Numbered from the stretch's first letter, positions 1 through 11,969 are shown. The stretch is DNA of 64,000 nucleotides from Selaginella moellendorffii (GCF_000143415.4 NW_003314446.1:43840-107839), one strand, 5' to 3'. Notes: generated from the letters alone by a model not told the origin. Numbers and translations are program-made.

Positions 1-1260
1 CGGCTTTTCCTTGAAAAGTGGTTTAGTCATGGACTATGCTAACTCTACAAGTGGAAGAGTTAGTGATTGATATAGGAATATTTGAATCCTTATGGGATTT
101 TAGTTGAAATATATCGATCATTGATGATTCTTCTTGTGCTTGTTATGAAATGAGTTACGTCTTGCTATAGATGGATTCATGGAGGATCGTTTGGTGATCA
201 CTTATTGAGCATAGCTTCGTTATGCTTAGCTTTTGGATTGATGCAGATATGCTCTTCATTAGCTTTGGCATTATGAAGTCTAGCTTATGGATGTGTTGAG
301 GAAGATATTGTGGGTTGCACCATGATTTCTTCTTTGGCATTGAAGTTAGTTTATGCGAAACTCGTGATCATTGCTAGGCAAAAATACTTAGCTATAGGCT
401 TCTTCGAGCTTTTGGTTCCATGAGTTTTCATGCTTATGGTCCATTTGTTAGGAGTTGTTGGGGAAGGCATTTTGGCTTGTTAGCTTCGATATTAAAGTTA
501 GTATTTGCATCTAGCAATCATTGGGGAAGATTGACTATTATCTAAAATAGTCGATTATCCTTATCAAAATTTTTGCTCGATTATTGTTGATAGATTGTTT
601 CTTCGATGATGATTATGCATATCTCTTTTGATGGGATGATCGATGATCTTTCATGGTGGTTAGTTGTTATCTTTGATGGCTTTTGGCTTTTTAGCAATAC
701 CACATATTCTTTGTGGCTTGCTCTGGATTGGTCTTTTGGGTTTGAGATATCAGTAGGATGTTGCTGACACTTGCTTAGGCAACTTGAGTTCCTTGGTATT
801 ATTGGCTGGGATCTATTCAAATTGGCTTTTGTGATAGTTAGTAGGAATGAGTGTTTGTTGGTCTTACCGTATTCATTCTCTTCTGTTGATTGTTGCTCGA
901 GTTAGTTTTGATAAGATTTGGATGTTATTTCCTTTGGGTGATACATTCACGAGCATTTTGCTTGTCAGTCAATCATACTTTGTGTTCTTTGAGTTATCTT
1001 TTGTAAGTTGTTTGGCATTTTGTCTGCAATCTTTAATAGTTAAACTTTATCATTGAGTTTACTTAATGATACACTTGCTATTGAATTTTGTTGGATGGCG
1101 ATTCCTATGTTTACCACTTATAATGATCTTGGTGGTTCCTATACTCTACTACTGGTTTATTGGATGATAACTTAATTGGAATACTTTTGTGTTCTAATAT
1201 AAGCTTTATTCACTGATAATTAAGACTCTAAGTTATCATTGTCTCTGACTTTGATATTGT
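1..1260. other. T-rich non-coding stretch, no gene seen
   Basis: No open frame here resembles a protein family I know. The longest frames are under 80 codons and look like chance. The plus strand is T-rich with many GATTG/GCTTAG-type words, compatible with decayed transposon sequence, but I see no terminal repeat, primer-binding site or coding motif that would name it. Confidence 0.5.
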
Positions 1261-2340
1261 CCATCTCTTGATCTTTGAGTTTGAGCCAATATAGACAGAC
1301 TGGCTTCGGCACTTCGTGTGCATATTGAAATCTCTAGTCATGGGGTAGCTACTGTCGATTGGTCACATAACCCACCTCTTTGTCGATGTTCCTTATTCCG
1401 TTGAAAGGGCATGACCATGTAAACAACTCTAACTGCCTATTTACAGTAGTCTATCTAAACCTTACCGACGGGTTTGGTTTCTTTGCTCAGGAGGGTTGGG
1501 GCCCTTGGCTCCTCTCTCTATGTCTCTGCGGGCAGGGCATATCACACTTTTGTAAGTTGGATGACAACCAGAGCAGCAAGGGTGGTTGACTCCGTTGGTC
1601 ATTTCCTTGTCGGCGACGGCCGGAAGGTGTCTGAGCTGGTAGCGCATCTGCGTTAGACAAAGAGGTTGCCCCCTAACTCATTTAAGTTAGTGCATTTCTC
1701 ACATAGTGTTAGTACCGTGAACTTTTTTTGGAGTTGTTTCCTTGGCGGTATTCTAGACTCGAGTATGCATCGACGAGGACGTCGATCTTCCCTAGGGGGG
1801 GAGAGTGTCGCGCATGTGACTTCGGGTATTGAAAGTTACCTGTCGACCTGTCCTTACGGACACTCTTACCTTACTGCCACGATGGCAGGAGGTCGGTATT
1901 GCTGGACCTTTTATCAGTCCCTCTTGTGCTAGTAGAGTTAACTGGGCATTTCGAGTGTATTTAGACCAGACGAGCATAAGGACGGAATTCCTAAGTGTTA
2001 TTAGCTAAGCATACTTAGCCCGGTAAGGAGTTCCCGTCTCGTTTTGTCTTGCACTTGCTAGTGACAAGAACCCTCGCGTATTGAGATTAGTCCCTCAATA
2101 TCGCTACATGATAGCTTACCGTGTCTGCCAAACACCCTTGCTATCATGCCCTTTGTGTTAGTCTTATTTTGGTCCCAAATGCTAATTATGGAAAGTGTCC
2201 AGATTTGCTCATTTGGCATATCTACGGAATGTAGAGATTGTCCTGAACACAATGGTGTTCGTCCCGTGTCCAAATTCGCAATCTAGCGCCATTCTATATT
2301 TAGTAAGTTTCGAACTTGACCCAGAGACTAACTCCTGATA
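1261..2340. other. Unassigned sequence of more balanced base composition
   Basis: This part is less AT-rich than its left flank. It holds several overlapping short frames on both strands (for example 1666-1932 plus and 2058-2273 minus), none with recognisable motifs or clear splice structure. It leads into the LTR-related pieces from about 2350 and may belong to the same decayed element, but I see no proof of that. Confidence 0.35.
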
Positions 2341-2349
2341 CTAAGGGAG

Positions 2350-2440
2350 GCTTGGGGTGAAAGCCCAAAGTGTGTGTTCCTCAAGGGGGGGGGGGGGGGG
2401 GGGGCTATGGGGGGTTCCAAATGTATAGTAGGGATAGTGG
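2350..2440 (+). repeat. Short LTR-derived fragment with a 20-base G run
   Basis: The words GGGTGAAAGC..CAAAG and GTTCCAAA.GTATAGTAGGGA match, in the same order, the middle of the solo LTR (about 13346-13412). This is therefore a direct-orientation fragment of that LTR family. The position that reads CCCCCAGGGGGGG in the solo LTR is here an uninterrupted run of 20 G (2385-2404), followed by a second run of G. Confidence 0.6.
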
Positions 2441-2826
2441 GTAGGTCGGGCATGGCCGACCAACCTAAGGCATAGTCTAGCTCCCGCTTGCGTGTCTGTC
2501 CTTGTTCTGCGTCCGGCTTGGGTCTAAGCCCAAGTTCCATTCCATGCTAGCTGGTGGAGTACCCATGTCCTCACGTTAGGCCACCAGTATACCGAAATAG
2601 CGCCAGACTCCGTTTGGCTCCGTTTTGCGTGCTGGTCCTGGCATTGGGATGCTGGTTGCTCCAGGACTGTTCCAAGTCACTCCGGGCTCCTGTCCCTTCG
2701 CTCCTTGGGCTTCATGCTCGGGAGTTGCTCCATGGTTCGGTTCCATCACTCCTTGGCTCCATGCTTGGGAGTTTGGCACCTTTCCTTCGTTCAGTGGCCC
2801 AAGGCCCTGAACCTCGGGTTCCTATA

Positions 2827-2894
2827 GACACGTGGCATGGACACATGGCATGTGGACCCGTGGCATGTGACACGTGGCATCTGTCACGTGGCAC
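2827..2894 (+). repeat. Tandem CACGTGGCA-type minisatellite (five units)
   Basis: Five units of about 14 bases follow each other, each built on the core (A/T)CACGTGGCA or a one- or two-base variant (CATGGCA, CCGTGGCA). Three units keep a perfect CACGTGGC. That octamer is the classical plant ABRE/G-box bound by bZIP factors. Whether this copy regulates anything is unknown, since no gene lies near; it may be only a simple repeat. Confidence 0.7.
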
Positions 2895-2923
2895 AAAAAG
2901 GGTTTAGGTTCCGCTTCGTGGTG

Positions 2924-2952
2924 TTATCCTATGGTAAATCACCATAGGATAA
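2924..2952. repeat. Perfect 12-base inverted repeat (hairpin)
   Basis: TTATCCTATGGT is followed by five bases (AAATC) and then by its exact reverse complement ACCATAGGATAA. It lies just right of the CACGTGGCA array and just left of the inverted LTR fragment, so it may mark an element end. No flanking target duplication was identified. Confidence 0.75.
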
Positions 2953-2974
2953 AGGGTAAAAACCACGTGCGCTA

Positions 2975-3702
2975 CAGATGAGCCACGCCAAGTATCCAAA
3001 AAAGTAGTGCCACCCACACTTGGATTAGGAGTATCAACCATTTGATCTCCCAGAGGAGCTAGAGCCAGCTCTTGAATATTTCACTAAGCTACCTCATTTG
3101 TTTGTTCATATTCACTCTAGTCTTGGACTCCTTAACATGTGGATGTAGCCTTCCTAGGTCACACTAGCCTTTCCTGGCCAAACTGGTTCCATTAGAGTCC
3201 AACCCCCACACTCCCTACTATACATTTGGAACCCTCTGCAACCCCTGCCTCTCTGAGAAACGATCGCTTCACAAAGATTGTATTAGTATTCGAACTCAGA
3301 CTCAGACTCGGTCTTGGACTCAATCTTGGTCTTGGACTTAGTCTTGATCTCAATCTTGGTCTCGGCCTCCATCTTAGACTCCATCTTGAGTCCATCTCGA
3401 ACTCCATCTTAGGTCCCATCTCAAGTCCATCTTGGATTCTATCTCAGGTCTATCTTGGACCCATCTTGAATTCTTCCATGGGTCATGTGTTGGTCCTCTT
3501 GTGTCCCTTTTCTAGAGACTCACTTATTGCTCACTTCGTGCTCCTTTATTGAGCACTTCGTTAGGAGTTCCACTCTCACTCTCAACTTTTCAAATTGGAG
3601 CTTTTAATCCAAACATGTTGTGCTCATTTGGCTTCCACTTCAACCATTACCATATGGCACTCTTTCTACTCCATTTTGGGGCTTAAGGATTTGTGTCTCA
3701 CA
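2975..3702 (-). mobile_element. Truncated LTR, minus orientation, of the 12773/39832 LTR family
   Basis: Read on the minus strand this begins with the family's 5' end TGTGAGACACAAATCC (ending at 3702) and follows the same order as the complete copies: the CACTTCGTTAGGAG-type block, the GAGATGGA-type purine-rich repeats, the GTATAGTAGGGA block, and the block around CCAAGTGTGGGTGGCACTAC. It stops near the GGCGTGGCTCA word, so roughly the last half of the LTR is missing. No partner LTR or internal region is attached. Confidence 0.75.
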
Positions 3703-3989
3703 TTCTTCTTGGAAAACTTTACCTTCATGATGTAGAATCATTGAAATGCAAAAGAAGCTTCCCCTCTTCCTTTCCTTTTTCCATCTCTACCTTAATTCCT
3801 ATTCTCTTGCCTACTCTTACCTTAGAGAGGAGAATTATTGGTCTTGTGATCCCCTTCATGCTGCATAAAGTTGTTCACCACCCAAATGTACAATTAGAGA
3901 AATAAGTTGCATATAACTTTTCACTACCTAAATGTCTAATCAGAAAAATTAGGGATCCTCTAATACCATGATGGATGGAAAAATTAAAA

Positions 3990-4180
3990 CAAAAGACAAT
4001 GTTGTAAGCAACTAAAAAAAATGATTTAAAAGACAATTTATATGAGTTCAAATATAAAGAGAAAGAGCCCATGAAAAATGGTGAACCCCTTTTCAATTGG
4101 TTAAATTGTCCTTGAGTTTGAGTAGGTATTGAGATAAGTGACCTCCTGGGAAGTCCAAATTCAGAAGTTATATTTAGTAT
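3990..4180 (-). repeat. Copy 1 of a ~200-base interspersed repeat
   Basis: The minus strand shows the ordered words CAATTG..AAAGGGGTTCACC, CCATTTTTCATGGGCTC, TTTGAACTCATA and AAATCATTTTTT, in the same order as the plus-strand copies at about 7940-8145 and 18725-18905. No coding capacity is seen. Boundaries are approximate. Confidence 0.5.
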
Positions 4181-4394
4181 CAAAGAAGTCTCAAGTTTGA
4201 CTCTATTACTTAAATAAAGGAATCATACCACATGTTAAAATTGATATTTGGTAGTCTAGTTTTTTTCGATTAGGCTCGACCTAAGGGGTAAGATGTCAAG
4301 AGAGTAGGGCTCTTAGGAGAGTTACGACTTTTAACTTCTATTCACGAGGGTGTAAATTTGTAGGGAAGCGTGGTGGATTGTAAACTAATAAAGA

Positions 4395-4560
4395 AAATAA
4401 CTCGAGATATGATCTATAAAGTTCAAATATGAAAAAAAAAAGGTCAAAGAATCTTTTTTTCAATTGATTAAGGGTTTTGGGATATTTAGGGTTAAGTGTC
4501 CTTAAGTTTAGTAATACTAGGTTAGATGACCTCCTAGACTACATCTAATTTTACCATTGG
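4395..4560 (-). repeat. Copy 2 of the ~200-base interspersed repeat
   Basis: The minus strand repeats the order of copy 1: GGAGGTCATCTAAC, AAACTTAAGGACACTTAACCC, CAATTGAAAAAAAG, then TTTGAACTTTATAGATC. It sits 215 bases from copy 1 in the same orientation. The CACTTAACCC word is shared exactly with the copy at 7940-8145. Confidence 0.5.
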
Positions 4561-7259
4561 GATTGGAAGTTTGCATCTATTATGATTAAGAATATTAAAA
4601 AATTCTGAATAAAATAAAATAAGATTAAGACTAAATAGTTTGCCCCAGTTTTTAGGTTTGCCTTAAAAGATTATAGATTAGAATAGAAGCTGAGATCCAC
4701 CCACTAAGATCCTGACACACGGTAGCGATCGGCATTGCTTGCCCACATAGCCACTATACAACTAGAGCTATATAACCAGATCTAGACCATGGCATTTCTC
4801 CTCTTCAGTGATGCTGCAATGGTGCATTCCATTAGGTGCTCAAGTATTGTTCCATGCTACAATGGCAGCATTGATCTTCTGCTACCGGTAGGCCTCTGAT
4901 TGAAATGTTGACTGGCTTCCCTTGTTTTCAATTGAAATATCCCCTTTCCTCTTGATCTGTGGCTCTTGGCTCAAACTATAGAGTGATTTCCTTGTTTGTC
5001 CTCCTGATCTTTGCTTCCCGCTCAAAATATCAACTCACCCCTTGTTTCTTGTCCATGGCAAGCATGCCTCCATCTTTGGCTCCAAGTAAGCAATTTCTTC
5101 CTCTCTCAAAACTGAAGTTGCCATCTTTTTAATGGGGTGACACTGTGCTTTGTACTTGGCCACTTGGATCTCATGAGGAAAAGAGTATATCACCTCAATA
5201 CTCCCTCTCACTCAAACATCATGAGAGCCTACACATCTAGAACTACCATAGTTTGTTGCCTCTTGATCTATCTCATGCCTCTCAAGATCTCCCTCTCAGG
5301 CAAACTTTCTAAAGAGTCTTCCATCTATCTTGGATCAAGATTTGATCCAATCTAGAGCCATAACAACTCTCTAAACCAGTGAACACACATAGTGCCATCC
5401 AATGCCTCTGCTCAAGCACCTCTAGCTAGTGCCTCCAGCCCGCTGTAGCATTTAAGTTGTGCACAGCCTCTAATCCAAATGTCGGAATCACCTAGATAAG
5501 CAAAGCACTAGACACCTCCACCAAACACTCAGCTTAGTGCTGCGCCCTGAGAACCTCGGCTCACCCTGAGTGCTTTACTAACCAGACGCTAGTAGCATAT
5601 AGTGCCCAATAGTGCTCCACAGCACCCCTAGCGTCTCTCTGGCCATCTTCTCTATGAGCAGTGCCCAGCCTCAACACTCCACAAGCCTCACTGCTCTCTG
5701 CATTACCTCCAGATAGCACACCCAATGCCCAATACCATGCATGCATTGCCTCAGCCTACCAACAGCATCTAGCATTTGCCGGTGTCTGGTGCTCTGCATG
5801 CCATTACTACATCATGCTTTATCATTGAAGCCACAACACAGATATTTGGTTTTGCTTCCTGAGCAATAGATTTCTAAATTTAAAAGAGGCTTTTGCAATG
5901 GTCCTAGAGCTAACTGTTCTGAAGGCCACCTTCTTACCCTGGAATCAATCTGTGATGCTCAAAGATTGGAGCCACTATAACCTGATCTGATTCGTCCATC
6001 AGCTTTGGGACAACAACACTAGTCTATTCTCGCTTACTCATCAGTTAGGGCAAGAGTTGAGATCACTAAGCCCTATTAGAAGAAGGATTGCCATGTGGTT
6101 TACATCCTATCCAGTGTGAGGATCAGAATACAAAGAGAAAAGTTAAACATTAGTACTATTTTGAATTCAAATTTGAATGATTGGAGAGAAAGAAACTGGA
6201 TAGGATGAAGAAGTTTTTTCTTGCAGCTCTCATGTTCTATTACTAGGATTATAGTTGATATGAAATGATTTTTGAATGCCATGATATTTTTTGTGGATTG
6301 TCACTATTGAAATTATTTGTTTACCATGAGAATCAATTTCTTGTACAAGAACCTTATACTTCTATTGATAATCATCCAGCATGCTGTTTAATAGAAAACA
6401 AAACAATTATATTTCTAACAGCTTATTGATTTATAAAACATTTTTCTGACTAAAGATTGCATTTATCTCCAATATATGATAAATTATCTTTTTCAATCCA
6501 AGTTCCTATGTCAAAATGTGTTGCAAAATCAATTGATGAACTTGATACATCAACCCAATCAATATACCATCCAGCATGGGCTCCAGAATTATCATGTGAT
6601 ATAATTATTTTGCAGATTTTATCATATTCTGAAAGACATAGACCTTTTATATGAAATACATCTGTATTACAACGTTCAAAGTCATCATGATTTTTATTGT
6701 CTAAATTACTATAACGAACAACCACTCCAGACAATGAAAACAATATAATCTCCACATTTGCATCAGTACCTGCTAAGTAAACACACCCAGTTTTAATTGT
6801 AATGGTATAATCACACTAAGAACAACAAAAAAGTTGATTTTTTTAGTAAAATTTAATATAAACTTACCAGCTCTTGATAAGATTTTTCAAAATAAGAAAA
6901 TAAATATAAAACTAGAAATATTATTATCTTCATTATAAATACTTCTAAATAAAGCACTCTTAATTAATATTTTTTCTTACTTAGGTTTTATAGCTAACAC
7001 TTCTAAAAGTTATTACATTGTATTTTTCACTATGACTTTGTTTTATTCATCATAAATATCAAGTAATACATTTTTTACTATATAAACTTTTAAAAAAAAT
7101 TAGTAATAAAAAATTAAAAAGTTTAATTTTTAGGAAAGAATTGTCTAGACGACAGTAAGTTATATATAAAAATTCTTATAACTTTGAAATACTTTAATTC
7201 ATATTTATATATTTTAAATTTTATAATACTATTATGAAAACTATATATACATGTACATG

Positions 7260-7265
<6 letters not shown>

Positions 7266-7313
<48 letters not shown>
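7266..7313. repeat. (TA)n microsatellite
   Basis: An essentially uninterrupted run of alternating A and T (over 40 bases), preceded by TACATGTACATG. It lies inside very AT-rich DNA with no gene nearby. Confidence 0.95.
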
Positions 7314-7317
<4 letters not shown>

Positions 7318-7384
7318 TTTTCTTGTGATTTGTGAAAACATTTATTACTCAGAAGATTATATTCTACATGAATATAATAAAAAT

Positions 7385-7560
7385 GTGATGTACAACTACA
7401 ATGTTGTATACTTTTATTAGCATAGTGAGATTTTGGTAGTGATCAGATTAATTTTAATCCAAACCACTCACTCCTGTATGTAAGCTAAGGTTTTTGGGTT
7501 AATTCAAATATGTAAATTTTGTATTCCATGCATTCATATTGGTGGAGATAAGGGGCAACT
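7385..7560 (+). mobile_element. LTR-like segment of the older gypsy family (copy 1)
   Basis: The ordered words AAATGTGATGTACAAC.ACAATG.TGTATA, GCATAGTGAGATTTTGGTAG, CACTCA.TCCTGTATGTAAGCTAAGG and GGTTAATTCAAATATG also occur at about 8725-8840, 9120-9300 and 16127-16262. They mark repeated ends of one element family. This copy is followed by the same leader (GAGATAAGGGG..TGATTGTCCTTAAGAAGTGCTTAG) that follows the 9120 copy. Ends are approximate. Confidence 0.55.
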
Positions 7561-8700
7561 CTGATTGTCCTTAAGAAGTGCTTAGATTTGTGCTTTTTGT
7601 GTAAATATAACTTTTATACTATCTAAATCTCTCTTATTTTTGTAGTTTTTCCATTTGTTTTGTTTTGTTTTGTTTTCCTTCTTTTTGTTTATCTTTATGG
7701 CATAACAACATACACCTCTTTTGTAGGAGCCTCCTCTTCTTGTAACTCTGGAACAACAATTGTTGCAATTGCTCATATAATGCTGTAGCTACTTAATTAA
7801 AATTAATGGCAGCTTTCATAGCATATAGTGCACTCTTGCTACTAATCCTCATGTTCAGCCAAAAATCCAATCAACAACTCTATCTTTGTTCCCCTTCCTC
7901 CTTATGAGAGATATTCCTATTTTTATGGAGATTGACACTATTACTATATAAATTCCTGAATTTAAACTTTTTGAGAGGTTATTCAACCTAATACTATTTA
8001 AACCCAAAGACACTTAACCCTAAGTATCCTAAGACTCTTGACCAATTAAAGAATGGGGTGCATTTTATCTATGGGCCCTTTCTTTCTATATTTGAACTTT
8101 ATGAATTATTTTTCAAGTCGTTCTCTTTGGTTGATTACATATTGTTTATGTTCAAAGACAAGGGCAAGGATGTGGTTGTGATGTTCACTATTAAGTATAT
8201 GATAAGATTAACCACACATATCAGTATTGTCTATATTTCCCAGATTGGTATTTTCAATTTCCTAGATGGAGGCTTTGACATCAACAATATCCTGTTGGTG
8301 TTGCTATTGTGAAAAGTTTTGACATATAAATTCTTTTGGGAAACAAGGAGGTGCACAAATAGTAAAGTGTCTTCTCTTCATCTTTCTTTCAGAAATATTA
8401 TCAAGAGGTTCATTAACATTAGTTCATCTAATGCTCACTTTCCAAAATTATTTTTATAATAAGAGGTTTTTTATTATCCTCTTTATATTGGTGGATATAT
8501 AGTCTTCATTCTCTATAGCAACGGCCTTACACACACGTATATGTGAGATGAAGTGGACTTAGTTGTGAGTGTGAAGGATCTTGAGTTTGAGCTTCAATCA
8601 TAATAAGTGGTGTCGAGTCAAAAATTTGACTTCATCTTTGGTATAGATTGATTGTAGTGCAATTATATTATGTGTGACTTTGAGGCTTCTCCCCTTTTTT
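7560..8700 (+). mobile_element. 5' part of a truncated gypsy-type element, with a nested repeat
   Basis: This stretch lines up, word for word but with many changes, with 9300-10810 of the next element: the leader, the block around TATATGATAAGATTAACCAC, and the block ending with a protease-like FDFIFGID (about 8615-8650). It lacks about 480 bases present in the other copy and carries one extra insertion (about 7943-8145). It ends at another LTR-like segment, so pol is absent. All frames are interrupted by stops. Confidence 0.55.
7943..8145 (+). repeat. Copy 3 of the ~200-base interspersed repeat, nested in a gypsy fragment
   Basis: The paralogous element reads CCTATTTTGATGGAAGTTG followed directly by TTCATATTCAAGG (about 10152-10200). 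Here the same two sides are separated by about 200 bases resembling the repeat at 18725-18905 (CAAACCCAAAGA, GCATTTTAT, TATATTTGAACTTTATG, TTTTCAAGTC). The uninterrupted paralogue thus serves as an empty site and shows that the repeat moved in as a unit. No clear target duplication was resolved. Confidence 0.5.
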
Positions 8701-8724
8701 TACATGAATATAATAAAAATGTAT

Positions 8725-8850
8725 TCTATAAGGTCCAAATGTGTAGCTATAATACTGTATACTATTGTTAGCATAGTGAGATTTTGGTAGCTATCAAATT
8801 AATTTCAATTTGAATCACTCATTCTTATATATAAGCTCCTGTAAAAATAA
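8725..8850 (+). mobile_element. LTR-like segment of the older gypsy family (copy 2, truncated)
   Basis: The words AAGGTCCAAATGTGTAGCTATAATACTGTATAC, GCATAGTGAGATTTTGGTAG and CACTCATTCTTATATATAAGC match the other LTR-like copies. It ends abruptly near 8850, where the sequence becomes a duplicate of the AT-rich tract at 6860-7110 (both contain AATACAAAACTAGAAATATTATTATCTTCATT). Confidence 0.5.
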
Positions 8851-9118
8851 AAAAGGTTATTTTCTAAGTGTACTTTAATATGAATTTAATATTTTTCAAA
8901 ATAAAAATAAATACAAAACTAGAAATATTATTATCTTCATTATAAATAGTTCTAATCAAAGCATTATAAATATTTTTTTAATAGATGTTTTAGCTAACAC
9001 TTCAAAAAGTTATTTCATTGTATTTGTCACTATGAATTTGATTATTCATCAAAAATATCAAGTGATACTTAAAAAAAAAATTACTATATAAAGTTTAGTA
9101 ATAAAAAACTTAAAAACA
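8850..9118. repeat. Duplicate of the AT-rich tract at about 6860-7110
   Basis: The block with ACTAGAAATATTATTATCTTC, ATTATAAATA.TTCTAA, AGCTAACACTTC.AAAAGTTAT and CATTGTATTT.TCACTATGA occurs both here and at about 6890-7060, in the same orientation and order. Since LTR-like segments follow both copies, the tract and the LTR were probably duplicated together. Confidence 0.5.
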
Positions 9119-10746
9119 TATACTCTTGTTAAGTCTAAATATATAACTAAAATGCTATATAGTAATATTAACAACCGTACACTAAGATTAATGTACTGAG
9201 ATTTTGATAGCCATTGGATTGGTTTCAATTTAGTCCACTTGCTCTTATATATAAGCTAATGTTTTTTGGGTTGATTGATATGTATATTTTTGTATTTCCT
9301 TTCCATATTCTATGTATTCATATTTGTGGAGATGAGAAGCACCTTTGATTATCCTTGATGAGTGCTTAGATTTGGAATTTTTGTTTAGATCTAGCTTTTA
9401 TATTATTTAATCTCACTTTCTTTATAGCTCTTCCAATTTCTTCTCTTTTGTTTTATCTCCTTTTTATTCATCTTTATGAGAAAGCAACACCCTCCTCCCC
9501 CTTTGACTTTGGAGTAACAATTGGTGTAATTCCTCAATGTTATGCAGTTGTAGTTGAACAATCACACTCAGTTAATAGTGGCATTCATGGCATGTGATAT
9601 AACTCTTTCTGCTCTTGCTGCCAATCCTTGTGTTTAGCTAGAGTTTTTTTGTGGAAATCTTGGGGATGATATGTATCATTGGTTCAATCACTTTATAGTG
9701 ATTATTACCTATCATTTTTGGGATAATGCTTAGTATTTGCATGAGTTTCCCATATGCCTCAAAGGGACAATGTTGCAATATACAATGGTTTAAATGCAAC
9801 CACTCGTGCAGATTAGAGCATTCTCCTAGATGTTTTCAAATATGCATTTAAACATGCTGACAATTGTGATGATACCTTCCAATAATTGCATCATCTTCAT
9901 TAATAGCCAATTGAGTGAGTGATGCAATTTTGCATTCACTTCCAAAGCCTCTTGCTTCATGTGGAGCCAAATGTGTCAGAGCAGATTAAGCTAGAAATGT
10001 TATGACAAGCACTTTGTTAAGATCTTGTAAAACTTGTGCATGCACTTGCTCCAGCCACCCTTGACGATGCTCTTTAATTGGCACAATATTATAAGATATA
10101 TCCTTTTCCACTTCTTGTTGCACATCTCTAAGCTCTATTTCCTATGGGAAATGGTCCTATTTTGATGGAAGTTGATGTTGTTGTTGTTCATATTCAAGGA
10201 CAAAGGCAAGGACATAGTCGTGGCCATGATATTTGCTACTAAACATATGATGAGGTTAGCCACACATATTGACATTGTTAGCATTTTTCGAATTAGCATC
10301 CTCCAATTCCTAGGTGGAGGCTTCGGCGCCAACAATGTCCTATTAGTGTTGCTATGGTGGAAGGTCTAAACACTGAGATTCTTCTAGAAAATGAAGAGTT
10401 ATGCGAGTAATGAAAGGTCTTTGCATGAATAAATCAGGGACTTCTGCATCCTTCTTTCGAGAATATCATCAAGGGGTTCACTCACACCAATTCATTTAGC
10501 GTTTACTTTCCAAGTTTGTTTTAATAACAAAAGATTTTCTATTATTCTCTTTGTATTGGTTGATATAGGCTAAAGTTTATCTTTTATTAATCAGCTTATT
10601 GCCACATGTTGCCATCTACATAATAGAGCCAATTTTCATTTTTTATGGCAATGGCTATATATATGCATATGCACAAGATGAGGTAAACTTTATTGTGCAT
10701 GTGGGTGATATCAAGCTTGAGCTTTAGTCATTGCAAGTGGTGCCAA

Positions 10747-10800
10747 GTCAAACTTTCGACCTCATCCTTAATATAGATTGGTTGGTGCAATTATGTGATG
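10747..10800 (+). pseudogene. Remnant of gypsy aspartic protease (C-terminal end)
   Basis: One frame reads FDLILNIDWLVQLCD, which resembles the FDVILGMDWL-type end of plant Ty3/gypsy protease domains. The same word with changes occurs in the truncated element at about 8615-8650. No catalytic DTG/DSG region can be read upstream. Confidence 0.5.
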
Positions 10801-11159
10801 TGTAACTTTGAGGCTTCTCCCTATATTTCTTTCATTCCTCTTATTTTTGTTCCTCTTTGTTCCTTTATTTCCATCACTTTTGTCTCTTTATTACTTTCTC
10901 TTATGTTTCCATCTTGCTATTTTATTCCCTCTTTAGATCTATCTAACAATCTTTTTGTTGCAACAATTGATCGTCTTATGAAGGAGTATATTAATTTTTT
11001 TGAATTTGACCTATTATCTGGGGCCAAGATTGCAATATGACATCCTATTTTAATTGGGGATGCCTATCCAATCAAGGTTCTTATTTGTTGTCAGTCATCA
11101 AAGGAAATTAAGATTTCATACACAAAAAAAAAAAAAATGTTGGAGAAAAGTGTTATTTG

Positions 11160-11960
11160 AAAGTTGCAGAGTCCTTGGGTATATGAATTTCATCTTGTCA
11201 TAAAGCTTGATAGGAGTATTCACTTCTACATCAACTATCAGTCATTAAACAAAGTTATTATCCCAAATGTATATCATCTTCCTCACACTACTGATCTTCT
11301 GGATTGTTGGGGGAGAAATTGTTAATTCACCAAGTTAGATTTTACTTCTGGGTATTAAAAAGTGTTGATGCCTGAGAAAGATATTCCCAAAACTACTTTT
11401 TGTATACCATTTTGTTTGTATGAACTCTTGATGATGCCATCTTGTTTAAACAATGCTCTAGTGATTTTCTAGTAGATGGTGGACAAGGTTCTTTGTAATA
11501 TATTGGAGATGATTGTTAACTTTATTAATGATGTTTTGATCCACTTGAAGAGGATATAGGAGGAGCACATTCATGATGTGTAAAAGGTGTTAAATCAATT
11601 ATGAGAAGTTGGTATAAAGTTGAAGTGGTCGAAGTGCATATTTGGGTCCAAGAACACAACTTATCTTGGGTACTATATTTCTTGTGAGGGTTTGTAAATT
11701 GATTCTGACAAATTTGTAGCCATTCAAAAATTCTGTACTCCAAAGTGTGTAAATGATATGCAACACTTTTTAGGCAAGGTGTAATATCTCAGTCATTTTG
11801 TTGATCATCTTTTTTTATCACACTACACAATTGCAAGCGTTGTTAAAGTTATTAACATCGTCTTTCATCTTATTTAAGGACTACAAATAGGCATTTATGG
11901 ATCTCAAAGAGTTGTTGAAGACTCATCAAGTTTTTGTAACACACCCTATCTCTTTCTTCT
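11160..11960 (+). pseudogene. Remnant of gypsy reverse transcriptase and start of RNase H
   Basis: Readable motifs in order are SPWVYEFHLVIKLD, FYINYQSLNKVIIPN (the family's DYR.LN block), KLDFTSGY, DIPKTTF, FINDVLIHL (the place of the YIDD catalytic box, with the first aspartate replaced by asparagine), SKCIFG, TYLGYYIS, and a MDLKELL-type start of RNase H. Several in-frame stops separate them. The changed catalytic pair and the stops show that the enzyme is inactive. Confidence 0.8.
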
Positions 11961-11969
11961 TAAGCTAAT

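Larger units (their letters stand above)
3703..7260. other. AT-rich to C-rich non-coding stretch with repeat remnants
   Basis: No gene is recognised. Two minus-oriented copies of an approximately 200-base interspersed repeat occur at about 3990-4180 and 4395-4560 (listed separately). From about 4680 to 5850 the plus strand turns C- and CT-rich with scattered stop codons. From 5880 it is again AT-rich. A 101-codon minus frame at 6450-6755 (with 6457-6654 on the other strand) has no motif I can name. Confidence 0.45.
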
